Assembly (NCBI RefSeq): GCF_009738185.1
Contig: NZ_CP046509.1
Span: forward strand, 3,599,501 to 3,663,500
Length of the DNA stretch: 64,000 nt
Reading direction: 5' to 3'
Origin: Erwinia sorbitola
GTDB lineage: Bacteria > Pseudomonadota > Gammaproteobacteria > Enterobacterales > Enterobacteriaceae
Position numbers and translations under genes: made by a program
Notes under the pieces: generated by a model
Seen by the model: the letters and a program-made list of their open reading frames with translations, nothing else
What the model was told of the DNA's origin: nothing
The model's database searches: none
Shown: positions 44,209 through 52,522 of the stretch, in pieces
Layout of the letters: each line of letters opens with the position of its first letter
Numbering within the stretch: the stretch's first letter is position 1

Positions 44209-45786
44209 ATGCAAAAACTTGTTCCACTGCTCCTTGCCAGCACGCTGGCTTTAACCTATAGCGCTCAGGCCGCTACTCCTGCCGATACGCTGGTGGTGGC
44301 TCTCTCACTTGACGGGATTATCAGCTTCGATCCTGCGGAAAGTTTTGAGACCGTCAGCACCAGCAGCCTGCGTAATGTTTACCAGACGCTGGTGGCCCCG
44401 GAGATCCACAACGAGCGCAACCTTACCCCAGCTCTCGCCAGCAAATGGCAGCCGGGCAGCACGGATCACAGCCTGCTGTTTACGTTAAAGCCCGGACAGA
44501 AGTTTGCCAGCGGTAACCCGGTCACCAGCGACGATGTGATCTACTCGCTGACGCGCGCGGTTAAGCTGAATAAAACTCCGGTATTTATTCTGGGCGAATT
44601 CGGCTGGACACCAGAAAATATTGATACGCAGTTCACGCGAAAAAGCGACTCGCAGTTTGAGCTGCGCTGGCAGTCAGCCATTGGCCAGGATCTGGCGCTG
44701 CGCCTGCTGACTTCTGCCGTGGCCTCAACGGTGGACAGCAAGCTGGTGCAGCAGCATGTCAGCCAGCAGGATTACGGCAATAACTGGCTACGTACCCATT
44801 CCGCAGGCAGCGGTGCCTATACCATCAGCAAATATGTGCCACAGCAGGCGCTGGTGCTGGAACAAAATCCTCATGCGCAGCCTGCCCCACACCTGAAGCG
44901 TGTGCTGCTAAAAAGCGTGGCCGATGCCGGATCACGCCGACTGCTGCTGGAAAAAGGCGATGCTGACGTAGCTTATGACCTGGGGGCAGACCAGTTCGCC
45001 ACGCTGAAAAATCAGACCAATGTGCGCGTTGCCAGCTACCCTTCCAGCCTGATTTATTATCTGGCGTTCAACACCCAGGATAAGCAGCAGCCCGCGCTGG
45101 GTAATCCGGCACTGTGGCAGGCTGCCCGCTGGCTGGTAGATTACAGCAGCCTCTCCACGCAGCTGCTGAAGGGCCAGTATCAACCCCATCAGGCCTTCCT
45201 GCCTGCCGGTTTCGACGGTGCACTGACCAGTCAACCTTTCCATTACGACCTGGCGAAAGCCAAGGCCATTCTGGCAAAAGGCGGGATTAAGCCTGGTACT
45301 CGTTTCTCATTGACGATAATTAATCAGCCGCCGTACAGCGATGTGGCGCAGGCATTACAGGCCAGCTTTGCCAGGGCCGATATTCAGATAGATATTCAGC
45401 CGGTGGCTGAATCCGAGCTGTGGGGAAAAATGCGTGGACGTAATTTTCAGTCGATCTTTATTTACTGGGGCGCGGATTACGTTGATGCCAACAGCAATGC
45501 CAGCACCTTCGCCTATAACGTTGCAGGAGGGCCGAAAACGCTGGCCTGGCGTATTGGCTGGAATATTCCAGAGCTGAGTGCCAAAACCCGTGCGGCGGCG
45601 GCAGAAAGCGATGTCAAAAAACGTACCGCGCTGTATCAGGAGTTGCAAACCGATATCGAGCAGAACTCGCCGTACGTGGTGACGTTACAGGGGCAAAAAC
45701 AGGTTGGCTTAGGTAAAAATATTGACGGGGATTATCAGGGGATTGGCAACAGTCTGCTCTATTTCGATCTGGTCAGTAAAAAATAG
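44209..45786 (+). CDS. Peptide-type ABC transporter substrate-binding protein (second copy)
   Basis: 525 residues, signal peptide cleaved near AQA-ATP. Clearly paralogous to the protein at 39128: DTLVVALSLDGIISFDPAES against DTLVIAQSIDDAKSFDPADG, and shared segments RLLLEKGDAD/RLLLEQGDAD and YWGADYVDANSNAS/AWGADYFDPNTNAA. Two binding proteins sharing one permease would widen the ligand range. It may be transcribed separately as well. Stem-loops follow its stop. Confidence 0.9.
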   Translation: MQKLVPLLLASTLALTYSAQAATPADTLVVALSLDGIISFDPAESFETVSTSSLRNVYQTLVAPEIHNERNLTPALASKWQPGSTDHSLLFTLKPGQKFASGNPVTSDDVIYSLTRAVKLNKTPVFILGEFGWTPENIDTQFTRKSDSQFELRWQSAIGQDLALRLLTSAVASTVDSKLVQQHVSQQDYGNNWLRTHSAGSGAYTISKYVPQQALVLEQNPHAQPAPHLKRVLLKSVADAGSRRLLLEKGDADVAYDLGADQFATLKNQTNVRVASYPSSLIYYLAFNTQDKQQPALGNPALWQAARWLVDYSSLSTQLLKGQYQPHQAFLPAGFDGALTSQPFHYDLAKAKAILAKGGIKPGTRFSLTIINQPPYSDVAQALQASFARADIQIDIQPVAESELWGKMRGRNFQSIFIYWGADYVDANSNASTFAYNVAGGPKTLAWRIGWNIPELSAKTRAAAAESDVKKRTALYQELQTDIEQNSPYVVTLQGQKQVGLGKNIDGDYQGIGNSLLYFDLVSKK

Positions 45787-45793
45787 TGAACCT

Positions 45794-45848
45794 CAGCTAC
45801 GGGCCGCGACCCGTAGCTGCAAAACAGGTCTCACTGAGACGCGTCTCA
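45794..45848. terminator. Tandem hairpins between the ABC operon and a small gene
   Basis: A 10-bp stem CAGCTACGGG/CCCGTAGCTG (45794-45819) and a perfect palindrome TGAGACGCGTCTCA (45835-45848) in the convergent gap; the second overlaps the stop of the minus-strand gene. No long T-runs. Confidence 0.6.
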
Positions 45849-46040
45849 GGAGATGGCGGATTCTGACGAGTGCTTGTGCTTTTCTGCTTCGAAGTGAGTT
45901 TTAAACTGCTCGTAGATCGAGATCATATTGGCCGCATCGCCCTGTAACGGGCTTAATTTACCTGCGCGAACCAGTTCAATCACTAATTGTAAGGCAGCCT
46001 GTTTTGGGCTGTTGGACGGGTGTGCAATTTCATTCGACAT
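45846..46040 (-). CDS. Small protein of unknown function
   Basis: 64 residues, MSNEIAHPSNSPKQAALQLV then an amphipathic helix and a charged tail (FEAEKHKHSSESAIS). Predicted cytoplasmic and helical. A GCGGAA motif precedes the ATG at 46040; an open stretch upstream lacks resemblance to anything. Conserved-looking but not recognised; no function proposed. Confidence 0.65.
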   Translation of the reverse strand: MSNEIAHPSNSPKQAALQLVIELVRAGKLSPLQGDAANMISIYEQFKTHFEAEKHKHSSESAIS

Positions 46041-46184
46041 ATCAAATTCCGCTAAACCAGTGAGGTAAGGCACTTTAGCAAGTTTGAACGTCGGGCGACA
46101 TCCTTTTTGCCCACAGACCGCACCGCCAAAAACCTGTACAATAAAAATTAATGTTGTACAAGTTTGTGCCCGACAGGTAGAGTA

Positions 46185-46262
46185 GCCCCCGTAACGAATT
46201 ATGCATTTGCATGGCCTCGGGAAGTGTTGCTGGGTTTCCCACTTCCCGAGGCTCATTTTTTC
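46185..46262 (+). ncRNA. Candidate small RNA with strong terminator
   Basis: TTGTAC (46154) and TAGAGT (46178), 18 bp apart, could form a sigma-70 promoter. About 30 nt later a 13-bp stem GCCTCGGGAAGTG/CACTTCCCGAGGC (46214-46252) ends in TCATTTTTT, an Hfq-type small-RNA end. No open frame fits between. An inverted repeat TGTACAA/TTGTACA overlaps the -35 region (46134-46160). The RNA is not recognised as a known family. Confidence 0.45.
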
Positions 46263-46393
46263 CCCCTCCCCCCCACTACTCCATCCCCCGTTAATCAAAA
46301 TGTGCCCGAGGCAAATTTTTGTGACTTACGACAAAGTAAAATTACAGAAATAGATTAAATTTTAATCACACCTATTGGTTCAAGGAGGAGGAT

Positions 46394-46597
46394 ATGAAAC
46401 GTCAACCGGTTGCCTCATCTGCAATTCACTCTGTTGGCTACGATGCTGACAAACGGATACTTGAAGTGGAACTGCGCGGTAGCGGAACATCGACTTACCG
46501 TGATGTTCCACTTACTACCTGGCATTTTTTTATGGCAGCGCCGTCGAAAGGTCTGTTCTTTTATCAGCACATTAACCATCGGTTTTCACAGCATTAA
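46394..46597 (+). CDS. KTSC-domain protein
   Basis: 67 residues with the KTSC pattern: SSAIHSVGYDADKRILEVEL, YRDVPLTTWHFFMAAPSKG and FYQHINHRF. KTSC domains occur alone or attached to RNA/DNA-processing proteins; function unsettled. Exceptionally strong ribosome site AAGGAGGAGG. Followed by a terminator, so a single-gene unit. Confidence 0.85.
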   Translation: MKRQPVASSAIHSVGYDADKRILEVELRGSGTSTYRDVPLTTWHFFMAAPSKGLFFYQHINHRFSQH

Positions 46598-46611
46598 TCA
46601 CTGTGCTTCAG

Positions 46612-46640
46612 GGCGGAAACACGTTTGTTTCCGCCTTTAC
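46612..46640 (+). terminator. Terminator of the KTSC gene
   Basis: GGCGGAAAC/GTTTCCGCC with a 5-nt loop and TTT tail. Confidence 0.8.
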
Positions 46641-46795
46641 TTCAGATCCAGTCAAATTAAGAGTATTCTCATAGAGAAGCGCCCCCATTAACACCGATAT
46701 TGCCCCAGATTTATGACAAGTTACGGTCGTAATGTGATCGGGTCGTAGTGACCTGCGCTGAATGCAATAACAGCAAGGCTAATGGAGGGCACCCT

Positions 46796-47044
46796 ATGTC
46801 GCAGTTTAGCGACAAAACAGACATCACCGCAGCTATTCCGCTCATTCTCCTGATGGCCGGTCTGAGCCTTTTTACGCCTTTTTCCACGGCAGAAAAAAGG
46901 GTTATTTCTTTATCCCAGGAGCAGGATGGCGGCGATGCAGGCCGTGCCTGTATCTATGTTCATCAAGGTAAAGCTGAGTTTCGCATCGTCAAACCCGGCG
47001 AATCCTGCGCCCCGGAAATTACTGTCAACATTCAGAAAAGTTAG
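46796..47044 (+). CDS. Small single-pass membrane protein, unknown
   Basis: 82 residues: one hydrophobic segment (about 11-29: AAIPLILLMAGLSLF) followed by a polar domain with two cysteines (GRACIYVHQGKAEF, GESCAPEITV), probably periplasmic and disulfide-linked. GGAGG lies 9 nt before the ATG at 46796. Not recognised; stands alone before the acyltransferase gene. Confidence 0.6.
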   Translation: MSQFSDKTDITAAIPLILLMAGLSLFTPFSTAEKRVISLSQEQDGGDAGRACIYVHQGKAEFRIVKPGESCAPEITVNIQKS

Positions 47045-47160
47045 TTAATGCTAATTTTTGCAGGTTAAACAGCAGACTTCAGCAGAGATATGATACCTTT
47101 ATGGGAGTGAATACCTGCAGCTACTATGCAGCGTAGCCCTTTGGCAAAGGAATCAGTTGT

Positions 47161-48174
47161 TTGAAAACCCTGAATATTAAACTGTTAACGCTTATCGCCA
47201 CCTACCTGGTCATTTTGTTACATACCGCGGCGATCCCGTTTAGCACCTTTCATAGTGCATGGTCGATAGCGGTCATGTATGACGCGTTGGGGCGAATTTC
47301 GTTTCCCTTATTTTTGCTGATCGCCGGTTACATCTCGCTGAATAAAAATGAATCACTGCTAAGTACATTGAAAACGCGCGTGCTGGATCTGCTGTTACCG
47401 CTGATCGCCTGGACTGTGATTTATTTTATTTACAACCGTATGGCTAACGGCAGTACCACCGCATTTAGTCTGCTCGATCTTCTCAGTACCCCGGCCTACG
47501 GGCATCTGTGGTTTATCTATACCCTGATCCTGCTGTTTCTGGTGACTCCGCTGCTCAATACCTTTATTCAGCACGGCAGCCAGCAGCGAATAAACTACAT
47601 TCTTGCCGTCTGGTTCGCACTGGCTTCCGTATATATGCTGTTTGATAATTTCAAAGAGACCGTACTGGAAAATCACCCTGCACAGATCCCCAGTAATATT
47701 GATATGGTGGTCTACCTTTCAGGCTTTTATATTATTGGTGGAGTAGTTCGTCGATATAAGCTGTCGCCAAAAGTTACAATTGCGACAATTATATTTATCC
47801 TGAGCGCGGTATTAACCGCCGTGATGGGGTATTCACTGTCGATAAGTATTGGTGAACCAAACGAGATTTTCCTGTTCTATTCTGCGCCAACTATTGTGAC
47901 TCTCGCGCTGGCCTGCTTCTTTATGCTGCTCAACGCCCCGCTGCAATTTTCACGGCGGGTGAATCTGATTATCCGCACCCTGGCCAGACTCAGTGTCGGG
48001 ATATTCTTTGTGCATATGCTGGTGCTGGAAACGTTACTGCGGCTGTGGTCGGTGAGCTTTAATGATTACTATTCGGTACTGAGTATTCCTGGCGTCGCAC
48101 TGGTCAGCTTTATGGTGTCAGCACTGCTGATCTATCTGATGGAACGCGTTCCCGGGCTTAAGCGCCTGACCTGA
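47161..48174 (+). CDS. Acyltransferase family 3 membrane protein
   Basis: 337 residues, about ten helices. N-terminal ATYLVILLHTAAIPF carries the family His, and RISFPLFLLIAGYI the second conserved segment, as in WecH/OafA-type O-acyltransferases that acetylate or succinylate sugars in surface polysaccharides. Starts with TTG, with AAGGA 9 nt upstream; no ATG alternative preserves the first helix. Substrate unknown; no polysaccharide cluster adjoins. Confidence 0.8.
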   Translation: MKTLNIKLLTLIATYLVILLHTAAIPFSTFHSAWSIAVMYDALGRISFPLFLLIAGYISLNKNESLLSTLKTRVLDLLLPLIAWTVIYFIYNRMANGSTTAFSLLDLLSTPAYGHLWFIYTLILLFLVTPLLNTFIQHGSQQRINYILAVWFALASVYMLFDNFKETVLENHPAQIPSNIDMVVYLSGFYIIGGVVRRYKLSPKVTIATIIFILSAVLTAVMGYSLSISIGEPNEIFLFYSAPTIVTLALACFFMLLNAPLQFSRRVNLIIRTLARLSVGIFFVHMLVLETLLRLWSVSFNDYYSVLSIPGVALVSFMVSALLIYLMERVPGLKRLT

Positions 48175-48186
48175 TAGCGGTACAAT

Positions 48187-48213
48187 GGCCGTTCAGTGAA
48201 CTACTGAACGGCC
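48187..48213. terminator. Hairpin between acyltransferase and small regulator genes
   Basis: 11-bp stem GGCCGTTCAGT/ACTGAACGGCC, 5-nt loop, in a convergent gap. Confidence 0.65.
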
Positions 48214-48254
48214 GCTGACGTACGGCAACAAAAGCACCGTTTACAGACAGGGTA

Positions 48255-48485
48255 TCAGAACCTTGCCTCCGCAAATTTGTGCGGTTGGTTGATCGCCCGA
48301 CGGGCAATCCAATAGAGTAGAATACGCTCGTCATCCTGATCCTGGTCGGCCATCGCCAGCAGCTTTAAGCCCAGCGTGGATTTGTTAACCGGCTGCCCCG
48401 TAATACTCAGGTCAACCACTGCTTTCCCGATGATATTACACACTTCTTCTTCGCTTGAAACTGGTACCGCTTCTTCAGTGCTCAT
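48255..48485 (-). CDS. Possible AriR/YmgB-family small protein
   Basis: 76 residues; the spacing of EEEVCNIIGKAVVDLSITGQ, PVNKSTLGLKLLAMAD and ILLYWIARRAI resembles the AriR/YcgZ/YmgA group (EExxV--AV--L---G--VN---I). GGAGGA is 8 nt before the ATG. If correct it is the second such protein in the window after 36561. The link is by pattern only. Confidence 0.5.
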   Translation of the reverse strand: MSTEEAVPVSSEEEVCNIIGKAVVDLSITGQPVNKSTLGLKLLAMADQDQDDERILLYWIARRAINQPHKFAEARF

Positions 48486-48560
48486 CTTGTCCTCCTCTTG
48501 GGTTAAAGATTAAGCATAGCAAAGCTGTGACAATAACAAGTCAGAGTCGGATCTATCTCA

Positions 48561-49145
48561 TTACAGGCTGCGACTGGCCCAGGGTAACTGCGCCAGGGAA
48601 TGACCACGATAGACCCACGCAGGCGGCAGATTCGCCAGCACGCGCGTACGGTTCCAGGCAAAATAACCGGACAGTAGCGGTTCGCAAAGGGAAGTGTACT
48701 GGAACTGAACGAATACACCGTCAGCACTCAGCTGTGAGGCTGCCTGTTGCAAAATACGGTGGCGCACTTCATGGGGCAGCGACAGCAGCGGCAGGCCAGA
48801 AAATATCGCATCAAACTCACCGCTCAGTGTCTCCGCTGATTCGCCACTCACCTGTAAACGCGTATCCTGAAGTGCCGCCAGCCGCGGGTGAAAACGCGGA
48901 TTGGTTTCAAAGGTCAGCAGGCTGGCATCCGGGCGCATTCGGGTTAACAGATGTCGGGTTAATACGCCGTCCCCTGCTCCCAGCTCGGCAATACGCAGGC
49001 TGCGCTGCCAGTCCACAGCATCTGACATAGTTTTGCACAGTGCCTGTGATGAAGGGGCGATGGTGCCCGTCTTACGGGGGTCTGCAATAAACTCCTGAAG
49101 ATACCCGGTTTTATTCTTGATATACGACAGTGCGGATAACAACAT
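48561..49145 (-). CDS. SAM-dependent methyltransferase, phospholipid N-methyltransferase-like
   Basis: 194 residues. N-terminal FIADPRKTGTIAPSSQALCK and SAM-binding LRIAELGAGDGVLTRHLL are typical of PmtA/KsgA-related methyltransferases. The expected catalytic-loop region contains FSGLPLLSL. PmtA makes phosphatidylcholine from phosphatidylethanolamine, but a different acceptor is possible; no other lipid genes adjoin. AGGGGAA precedes the ATG. Confidence 0.82.
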   Translation of the reverse strand: MLLSALSYIKNKTGYLQEFIADPRKTGTIAPSSQALCKTMSDAVDWQRSLRIAELGAGDGVLTRHLLTRMRPDASLLTFETNPRFHPRLAALQDTRLQVSGESAETLSGEFDAIFSGLPLLSLPHEVRHRILQQAASQLSADGVFVQFQYTSLCEPLLSGYFAWNRTRVLANLPPAWVYRGHSLAQLPWASRSL

Positions 49146-49571
49146 ATTCCCCTCAGTTCAGCGCGGCAGTCTCCAGTAGGCCATATCTGGCTTAACAAGT
49201 TCTTAAAACCTTGGGGATTTGGTTAAAACCAGGATTAATCGCAAACTTTCCGGGAGGGAAGTGGCCAATTACCGGGAAAAGGGCATATTCTGAAAAACGG
49301 GCTGATTTTCCAGCCATCTCCGGACACGTTTCACAACCAGCATTACCCGCGATTGATAACGGAAAATTCTCACCCGCATTGCGCCGCTGCGCTAAAAGCG
49401 ACTATGACATTATTATGACGGTAAAAAAGACCAGCTATAGCTGGATCTTTTTCCCGTCCAGAGGGGCTGGAGTCGCAATCGATCGGCTGTGAGATGGCCA
49501 TATCACAACACCTTAAATCTTATTATCCTTCCCTGGCAGCACCTGCTGTCTCCATGCCCGAGGATAATAAA
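49146..49571. other. Non-coding region upstream of yjbE
   Basis: No convincing gene. It contains an intrinsic-terminator-like hairpin (49423-49452) about 120 nt before the yjbE start, which would suit an attenuated leader or the end of an unannotated small transcript. Confidence 0.55.
49423..49452. terminator. Terminator or attenuator upstream of yjbE
   Basis: AAAAAAGA-CCAGCTATAGCTGG-ATCTTTTT: a palindromic stem flanked by A- and T-runs, functional on either strand. Confidence 0.65.
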
Positions 49572-49814
49572 ATGAAATATATTAAGTCAGTTTTTCTGCT
49601 GGTATTACTGGCAGGCAGCGCCAACACCTGGGCCGTCACCGGTGCAGGTGAGGCAGCGGGCAGTAGCGCGTCATCCATGTCAGACGGCACATCAGATGCA
49701 GTCGGCGTGGGCGTAGTCGCTGCTTTGCTGGGCGTTGCCCTTGCTACATACGGCGGCGGCGATGGTTCTAACACCGGGACAACGACCACAACAACATCTA
49801 CCGTTTCCCGCTAG
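49572..49814 (+). CDS. yjbE: YjbE-like secreted protein
   Basis: 80 residues: signal peptide (cleaved near TWA-VTG), then a Ser/Gly/Ala-rich part with a hydrophobic patch and a threonine-rich tail after TYGGGDGSNTGTTTTTTSTV. The glycine/asparagine/threonine tail is the same as in E. coli YjbE, first gene of the Rcs-regulated yjbEFGH exopolysaccharide operon. Here yjbFGH are absent; a convergent DapA-like gene follows. Start set at ATG 49572. Confidence 0.8.
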   Translation: MKYIKSVFLLVLLAGSANTWAVTGAGEAAGSSASSMSDGTSDAVGVGVVAALLGVALATYGGGDGSNTGTTTTTTSTVSR

Positions 49815-49837
49815 TTTTTATTTAGCACACAGCATTT

Positions 49838-49868
49838 AATGGCCCTGCGATTTCGCCGGGCCATTTCT
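49838..49868 (+). terminator. Terminator of yjbE
   Basis: AATGGCCC/GGGCCATT stem with a 12-nt loop, followed by TCTGTATT. Confidence 0.75.
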
Positions 49869-49875
49869 GTATTGA

Positions 49876-50766
49876 TTACTCCACTTCCGGCAACGCCAGC
49901 AGCACCTGCTCAACTTTTCTGCGCTCAGTACTATCCAGCCCCAATAGCGGACGTGGCAGTTCAGGCTGGCAAATCCCCAGAATATCCGCAGCTGCATACA
50001 TCACGCGCAGGCTGCTCAGACTCTGGAATAACTGCCACAGCGGTTCCAGCTGCTGATTGAGTTCCGCAACCTTTTCGCTCTCGCCTGCCTGTGCTGCGCA
50101 GGTTAATGCCAGCGCCTGCCGGGGCAACAGTCCTCCCATAACGCTAAACCACAGGTCGCCTCCCGCCAGTAATGCTCCGGCTGCATGCCAGTCGCCGCTA
50201 TAGCCAACGGCAAAACCGGCGGGAAATAACGAACGCAGCCCGGCCACATCACCCTGATTCAGATCCGCCTGGCCGGGCTGTTTCAGCGCCCTGATCTGTG
50301 GCAGTGTTGCCAGCCGTGTTAACAGCGCAGGGGTGAAGGTAAAGTGAGTCGTGCCGGGATTATTGTAGATACAGACAGGCAGGCTGCTGCTTTGTGCGAC
50401 AGCGGCATAATGCTGGAATACTTCTTCTTCACGTAACGGCGTGTAGGATACTGGCGCAAGTAAAATACCTCGTGCTCCGGCGCGTTCTGCATCTTCAGCC
50501 AGCCTGCAGGCATCATCAGTGCGCAGTGCTCCGGCGCTGGCGATTAGCGGAATATCTGCGCCAAGACAGTCAGCTGCGGCTTCAATGGCGCGCTGCTTCT
50601 GTTCGCGGCTCAGATAAGCATACAGCCCGGTACTGCCAAGTAGCCCCACCGAGTCCACGCCTGCCTGTTTCAGTCTGAGCAACACCTTTTCCAGGGCAGG
50701 GATATCAACCACACCGGCCGCATTTGTCGGCGTTATGGGGAAAGCAGAGAGTCCGTTAAACTGCAT
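49876..50766 (-). CDS. Dihydrodipicolinate synthase family lyase (DapA-like)
   Basis: 296 residues of the DapA/NAL TIM-barrel family. Schiff-base Lys in IRALKQPG (about 162), the catalytic Tyr in YNNPGTT (about 134) and the carboxylate-binding GSTGLYAYLS loop (instead of the usual GTTGE). Family members condense or cleave pyruvate with an aldehyde; the altered loop argues against lysine synthesis, so it is probably a sugar-acid or amino-acid aldolase. AGGAG is 8 nt before the ATG at 50766. Stand-alone. Confidence 0.82.
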   Translation of the reverse strand: MQFNGLSAFPITPTNAAGVVDIPALEKVLLRLKQAGVDSVGLLGSTGLYAYLSREQKQRAIEAAADCLGADIPLIASAGALRTDDACRLAEDAERAGARGILLAPVSYTPLREEEVFQHYAAVAQSSSLPVCIYNNPGTTHFTFTPALLTRLATLPQIRALKQPGQADLNQGDVAGLRSLFPAGFAVGYSGDWHAAGALLAGGDLWFSVMGGLLPRQALALTCAAQAGESEKVAELNQQLEPLWQLFQSLSSLRVMYAAADILGICQPELPRPLLGLDSTERRKVEQVLLALPEVE

Positions 50767-50913
50767 GACAAAAACTCCTGATATAACAGAAAAAGCGCGG
50801 CAACGATTTGTAATAAAAACAAAACTGACCAGCACAAGGGGATTACACTCCCGGGGAGTTGTCGCCTATACTCTATTTCAGCTTCAGTCCCTTTTCGGTC
50901 AAAGGAGTGAGTC

Positions 50914-51084
50914 ATGTTAATCGGCTTCGTATTACTCGTCAGTGCCTGTGGATATGATGCTTGTGACGCGCTTCCGGTTTCCGAGCATATCTATCCCACC
51001 CGAAGCGCCTGTGAACAGATGGCTGAACGTATTCTTAAACGTCGTCCAAACGTCGTACTGCTCTGCGGCGAGGTTTATCGTTAG
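50914..51084 (+). CDS. Small cysteine-containing protein, unknown
   Basis: 56 residues: MLIGFVLLVSACGYDACDAL then a charged helix and VVLLCGEVYR. AAAGGAG is 7 nt before the ATG, a clear ribosome site. Four cysteines and a hydrophobic start suggest export; LVSAC could be a lipobox, although the signal would be very short. Its last 4 bp overlap the stop of the convergent IraP-like gene. Not recognised. Confidence 0.65.
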   Translation: MLIGFVLLVSACGYDACDALPVSEHIYPTRSACEQMAERILKRRPNVVLLCGEVYR

Positions 51085-51389
51085 CTCTCTTCGGTCGATG
51101 CCGCGTCATCTACATATCGTGTGACCGCCAGCAGGCGGTTAACGTGTGTCAGCAGCAGATCAACATCGGTTTGTAGAAAACCGTCGCCGCTGCGTGACGC
51201 CGTCAGTACTGCATTGTTAATATTTTCCGAGATGGAGGATGACCCTTCTTTACCTGCGGTCAACAGCAGCGCGGCAATCAGCAGTGACTGCGCTTCCACC
51301 TGGGCTGTCAGCTCTTTCGTATCAACATCCATTTTGGCGAGCTTCATTAAAATATCGATGACCAGTTGCTTCATGTCGCTATTATCCAT
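51081..51389 (-). CDS. IraP-like protein
   Basis: 102 residues. MKQLVIDILMKLAKMDVDTK then ELTAQVEAQSLLIAALLLTA follows the same pattern as IraP (MKNLIAELLVRLAEKEEESK, ELVAQVEALEIVVTALL) in its N-terminal coiled coil; SISENINNAVLTAS also parallels SISEAMHTAS. It is therefore a likely paralogue of the iraP at 29459 and might bind RssB or a related partner. The C terminus differs. The ATG at 51389 is used; the fourth-codon-later ATG (51374) is possible. Confidence 0.65.
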   Translation of the reverse strand: MDNSDMKQLVIDILMKLAKMDVDTKELTAQVEAQSLLIAALLLTAGKEGSSSISENINNAVLTASRSGDGFLQTDVDLLLTHVNRLLAVTRYVDDAASTEES

Positions 51390-51571
51390 CCGTATCAGAT
51401 TATCCGTATGAAATTACCACTGTCCCTAATCCGGGTAAACAGTGCAGGCGGGGTGATAAAGCAATTTATCGCGATTTCCAGACAATCTCTCAGAACGCAC
51501 TTTCGCCTTCGTCTGATAGCGCAAACTGAACTCAGCTGCCAGACTTCTCCGAAACCCATGAGGAGAACCTA

Positions 51572-51769
51572 ATGTTCCGTTTTATTTGCTCTCTGTTTTC
51601 CAGCCCGGAATCCCTGTTGCAGGTGATGAGCCAGCGCGATATCGCCGAATCTATTGAAGAGGGAGAACGTATTCTGATTGATGAAGATGGCTGTGCGATG
51701 GTGAATTTTTCCAGTTACGAGGTGCACGAAGACTTTGCCCGCCACGTTAATGAACTGAAGGGGGCGTAA
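51572..51769 (+). CDS. Small unknown protein upstream of a membrane protein
   Basis: 65 residues, acidic (MSQRDIAESIEEGERILIDE). Probably cytoplasmic. AGGAG 8 nt before the ATG. Its stop is one base from the next start, so the two form an operon. Not recognised. Confidence 0.65.
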   Translation: MFRFICSLFSSPESLLQVMSQRDIAESIEEGERILIDEDGCAMVNFSSYEVHEDFARHVNELKGA

Positions 51770-51770
51770 A

Positions 51771-52520
51771 ATGGGAACGGCGATATTTATGGTGCTGATG
51801 GTGTGCGGCTATTGGTACACCAGCCGCGACCTCTCTACCCGGTTTAAAATCAAACGCTCATTCGGCTGGGATGTTTACTTCCTGGTTGCGCTATATGGCT
51901 GCATCTTTGTACTTCAGGGGGTGCTGGCTACCGGGCTGATCTGGCTGCTGCTGCTGGCTATTTCAGCAACGTTTAATGCGATCCCATCGCTGGCTGACGG
52001 CCTGCATCATCAGTGGCAGATCGAGTTTATGACCTGGAGCTTTTTAGGCATTCAGGCACCGGTAGTGATCATGCTGACCTTTGCGGTGGCCTTCTGCCTG
52101 TATCGCTCAAGCTGGTCAGGCAGCGCCCGGCTGGACAGCAGCGGCAGAAAAAAACTGTATAAGAAGCTCTCCAAATCAAATGGCGTCGAAGGACTGCTGT
52201 TTCAGTGTATGGAGGAGGGAGAGCTGGCATGGATCACGCTTAAATCGCGCCGCATCTATATCGGCATGATCCACGCCGCTTCGTATGACAATGTCGCTAC
52301 CGCAAACGTGGTGCTGATCCCGATGTTGAGCGGCTACCGCGACGGCAAAAGTCTTAACTTATGCATTGAGCATAACTACAGCCGCTGGTACGCCGAGCAT
52401 GGCATCACGCTGGACTCAGAACCGAAATCAGCGATGGCATTCCGTAAGGTGATTATGCTTGAACAGATTGAGAGCCTGTCGCTGTTTGATGCAGCCAGCG
52501 CCAGCGCACTGGCGCGCTAG
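51771..52520 (+). CDS. Membrane protein of unknown function
   Basis: 249 residues: three hydrophobic segments in the first 120 residues (about 1-16, 32-60, 85-108), then a cytoplasmic domain of about 130 residues (LFQCMEEGELAWITLKSRRI, YIGMIHAASY). Follows the 65-residue gene by one base. No family recognised; the pairing suggests a joint role. Confidence 0.75.
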   Translation: MGTAIFMVLMVCGYWYTSRDLSTRFKIKRSFGWDVYFLVALYGCIFVLQGVLATGLIWLLLLAISATFNAIPSLADGLHHQWQIEFMTWSFLGIQAPVVIMLTFAVAFCLYRSSWSGSARLDSSGRKKLYKKLSKSNGVEGLLFQCMEEGELAWITLKSRRIYIGMIHAASYDNVATANVVLIPMLSGYRDGKSLNLCIEHNYSRWYAEHGITLDSEPKSAMAFRKVIMLEQIESLSLFDAASASALAR

Positions 52521-52522
52521 CC

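Noticed and set aside
49211..49492. 93-residue plus-strand frame upstream of yjbE
   Set aside because: No similarity, no ribosome site, and it runs through the terminator-like hairpin at 49423.
51366..51572. 68-residue plus-strand frame before the membrane pair
   Set aside because: Overlaps the IraP-like gene's start and lacks a ribosome site and similarity.
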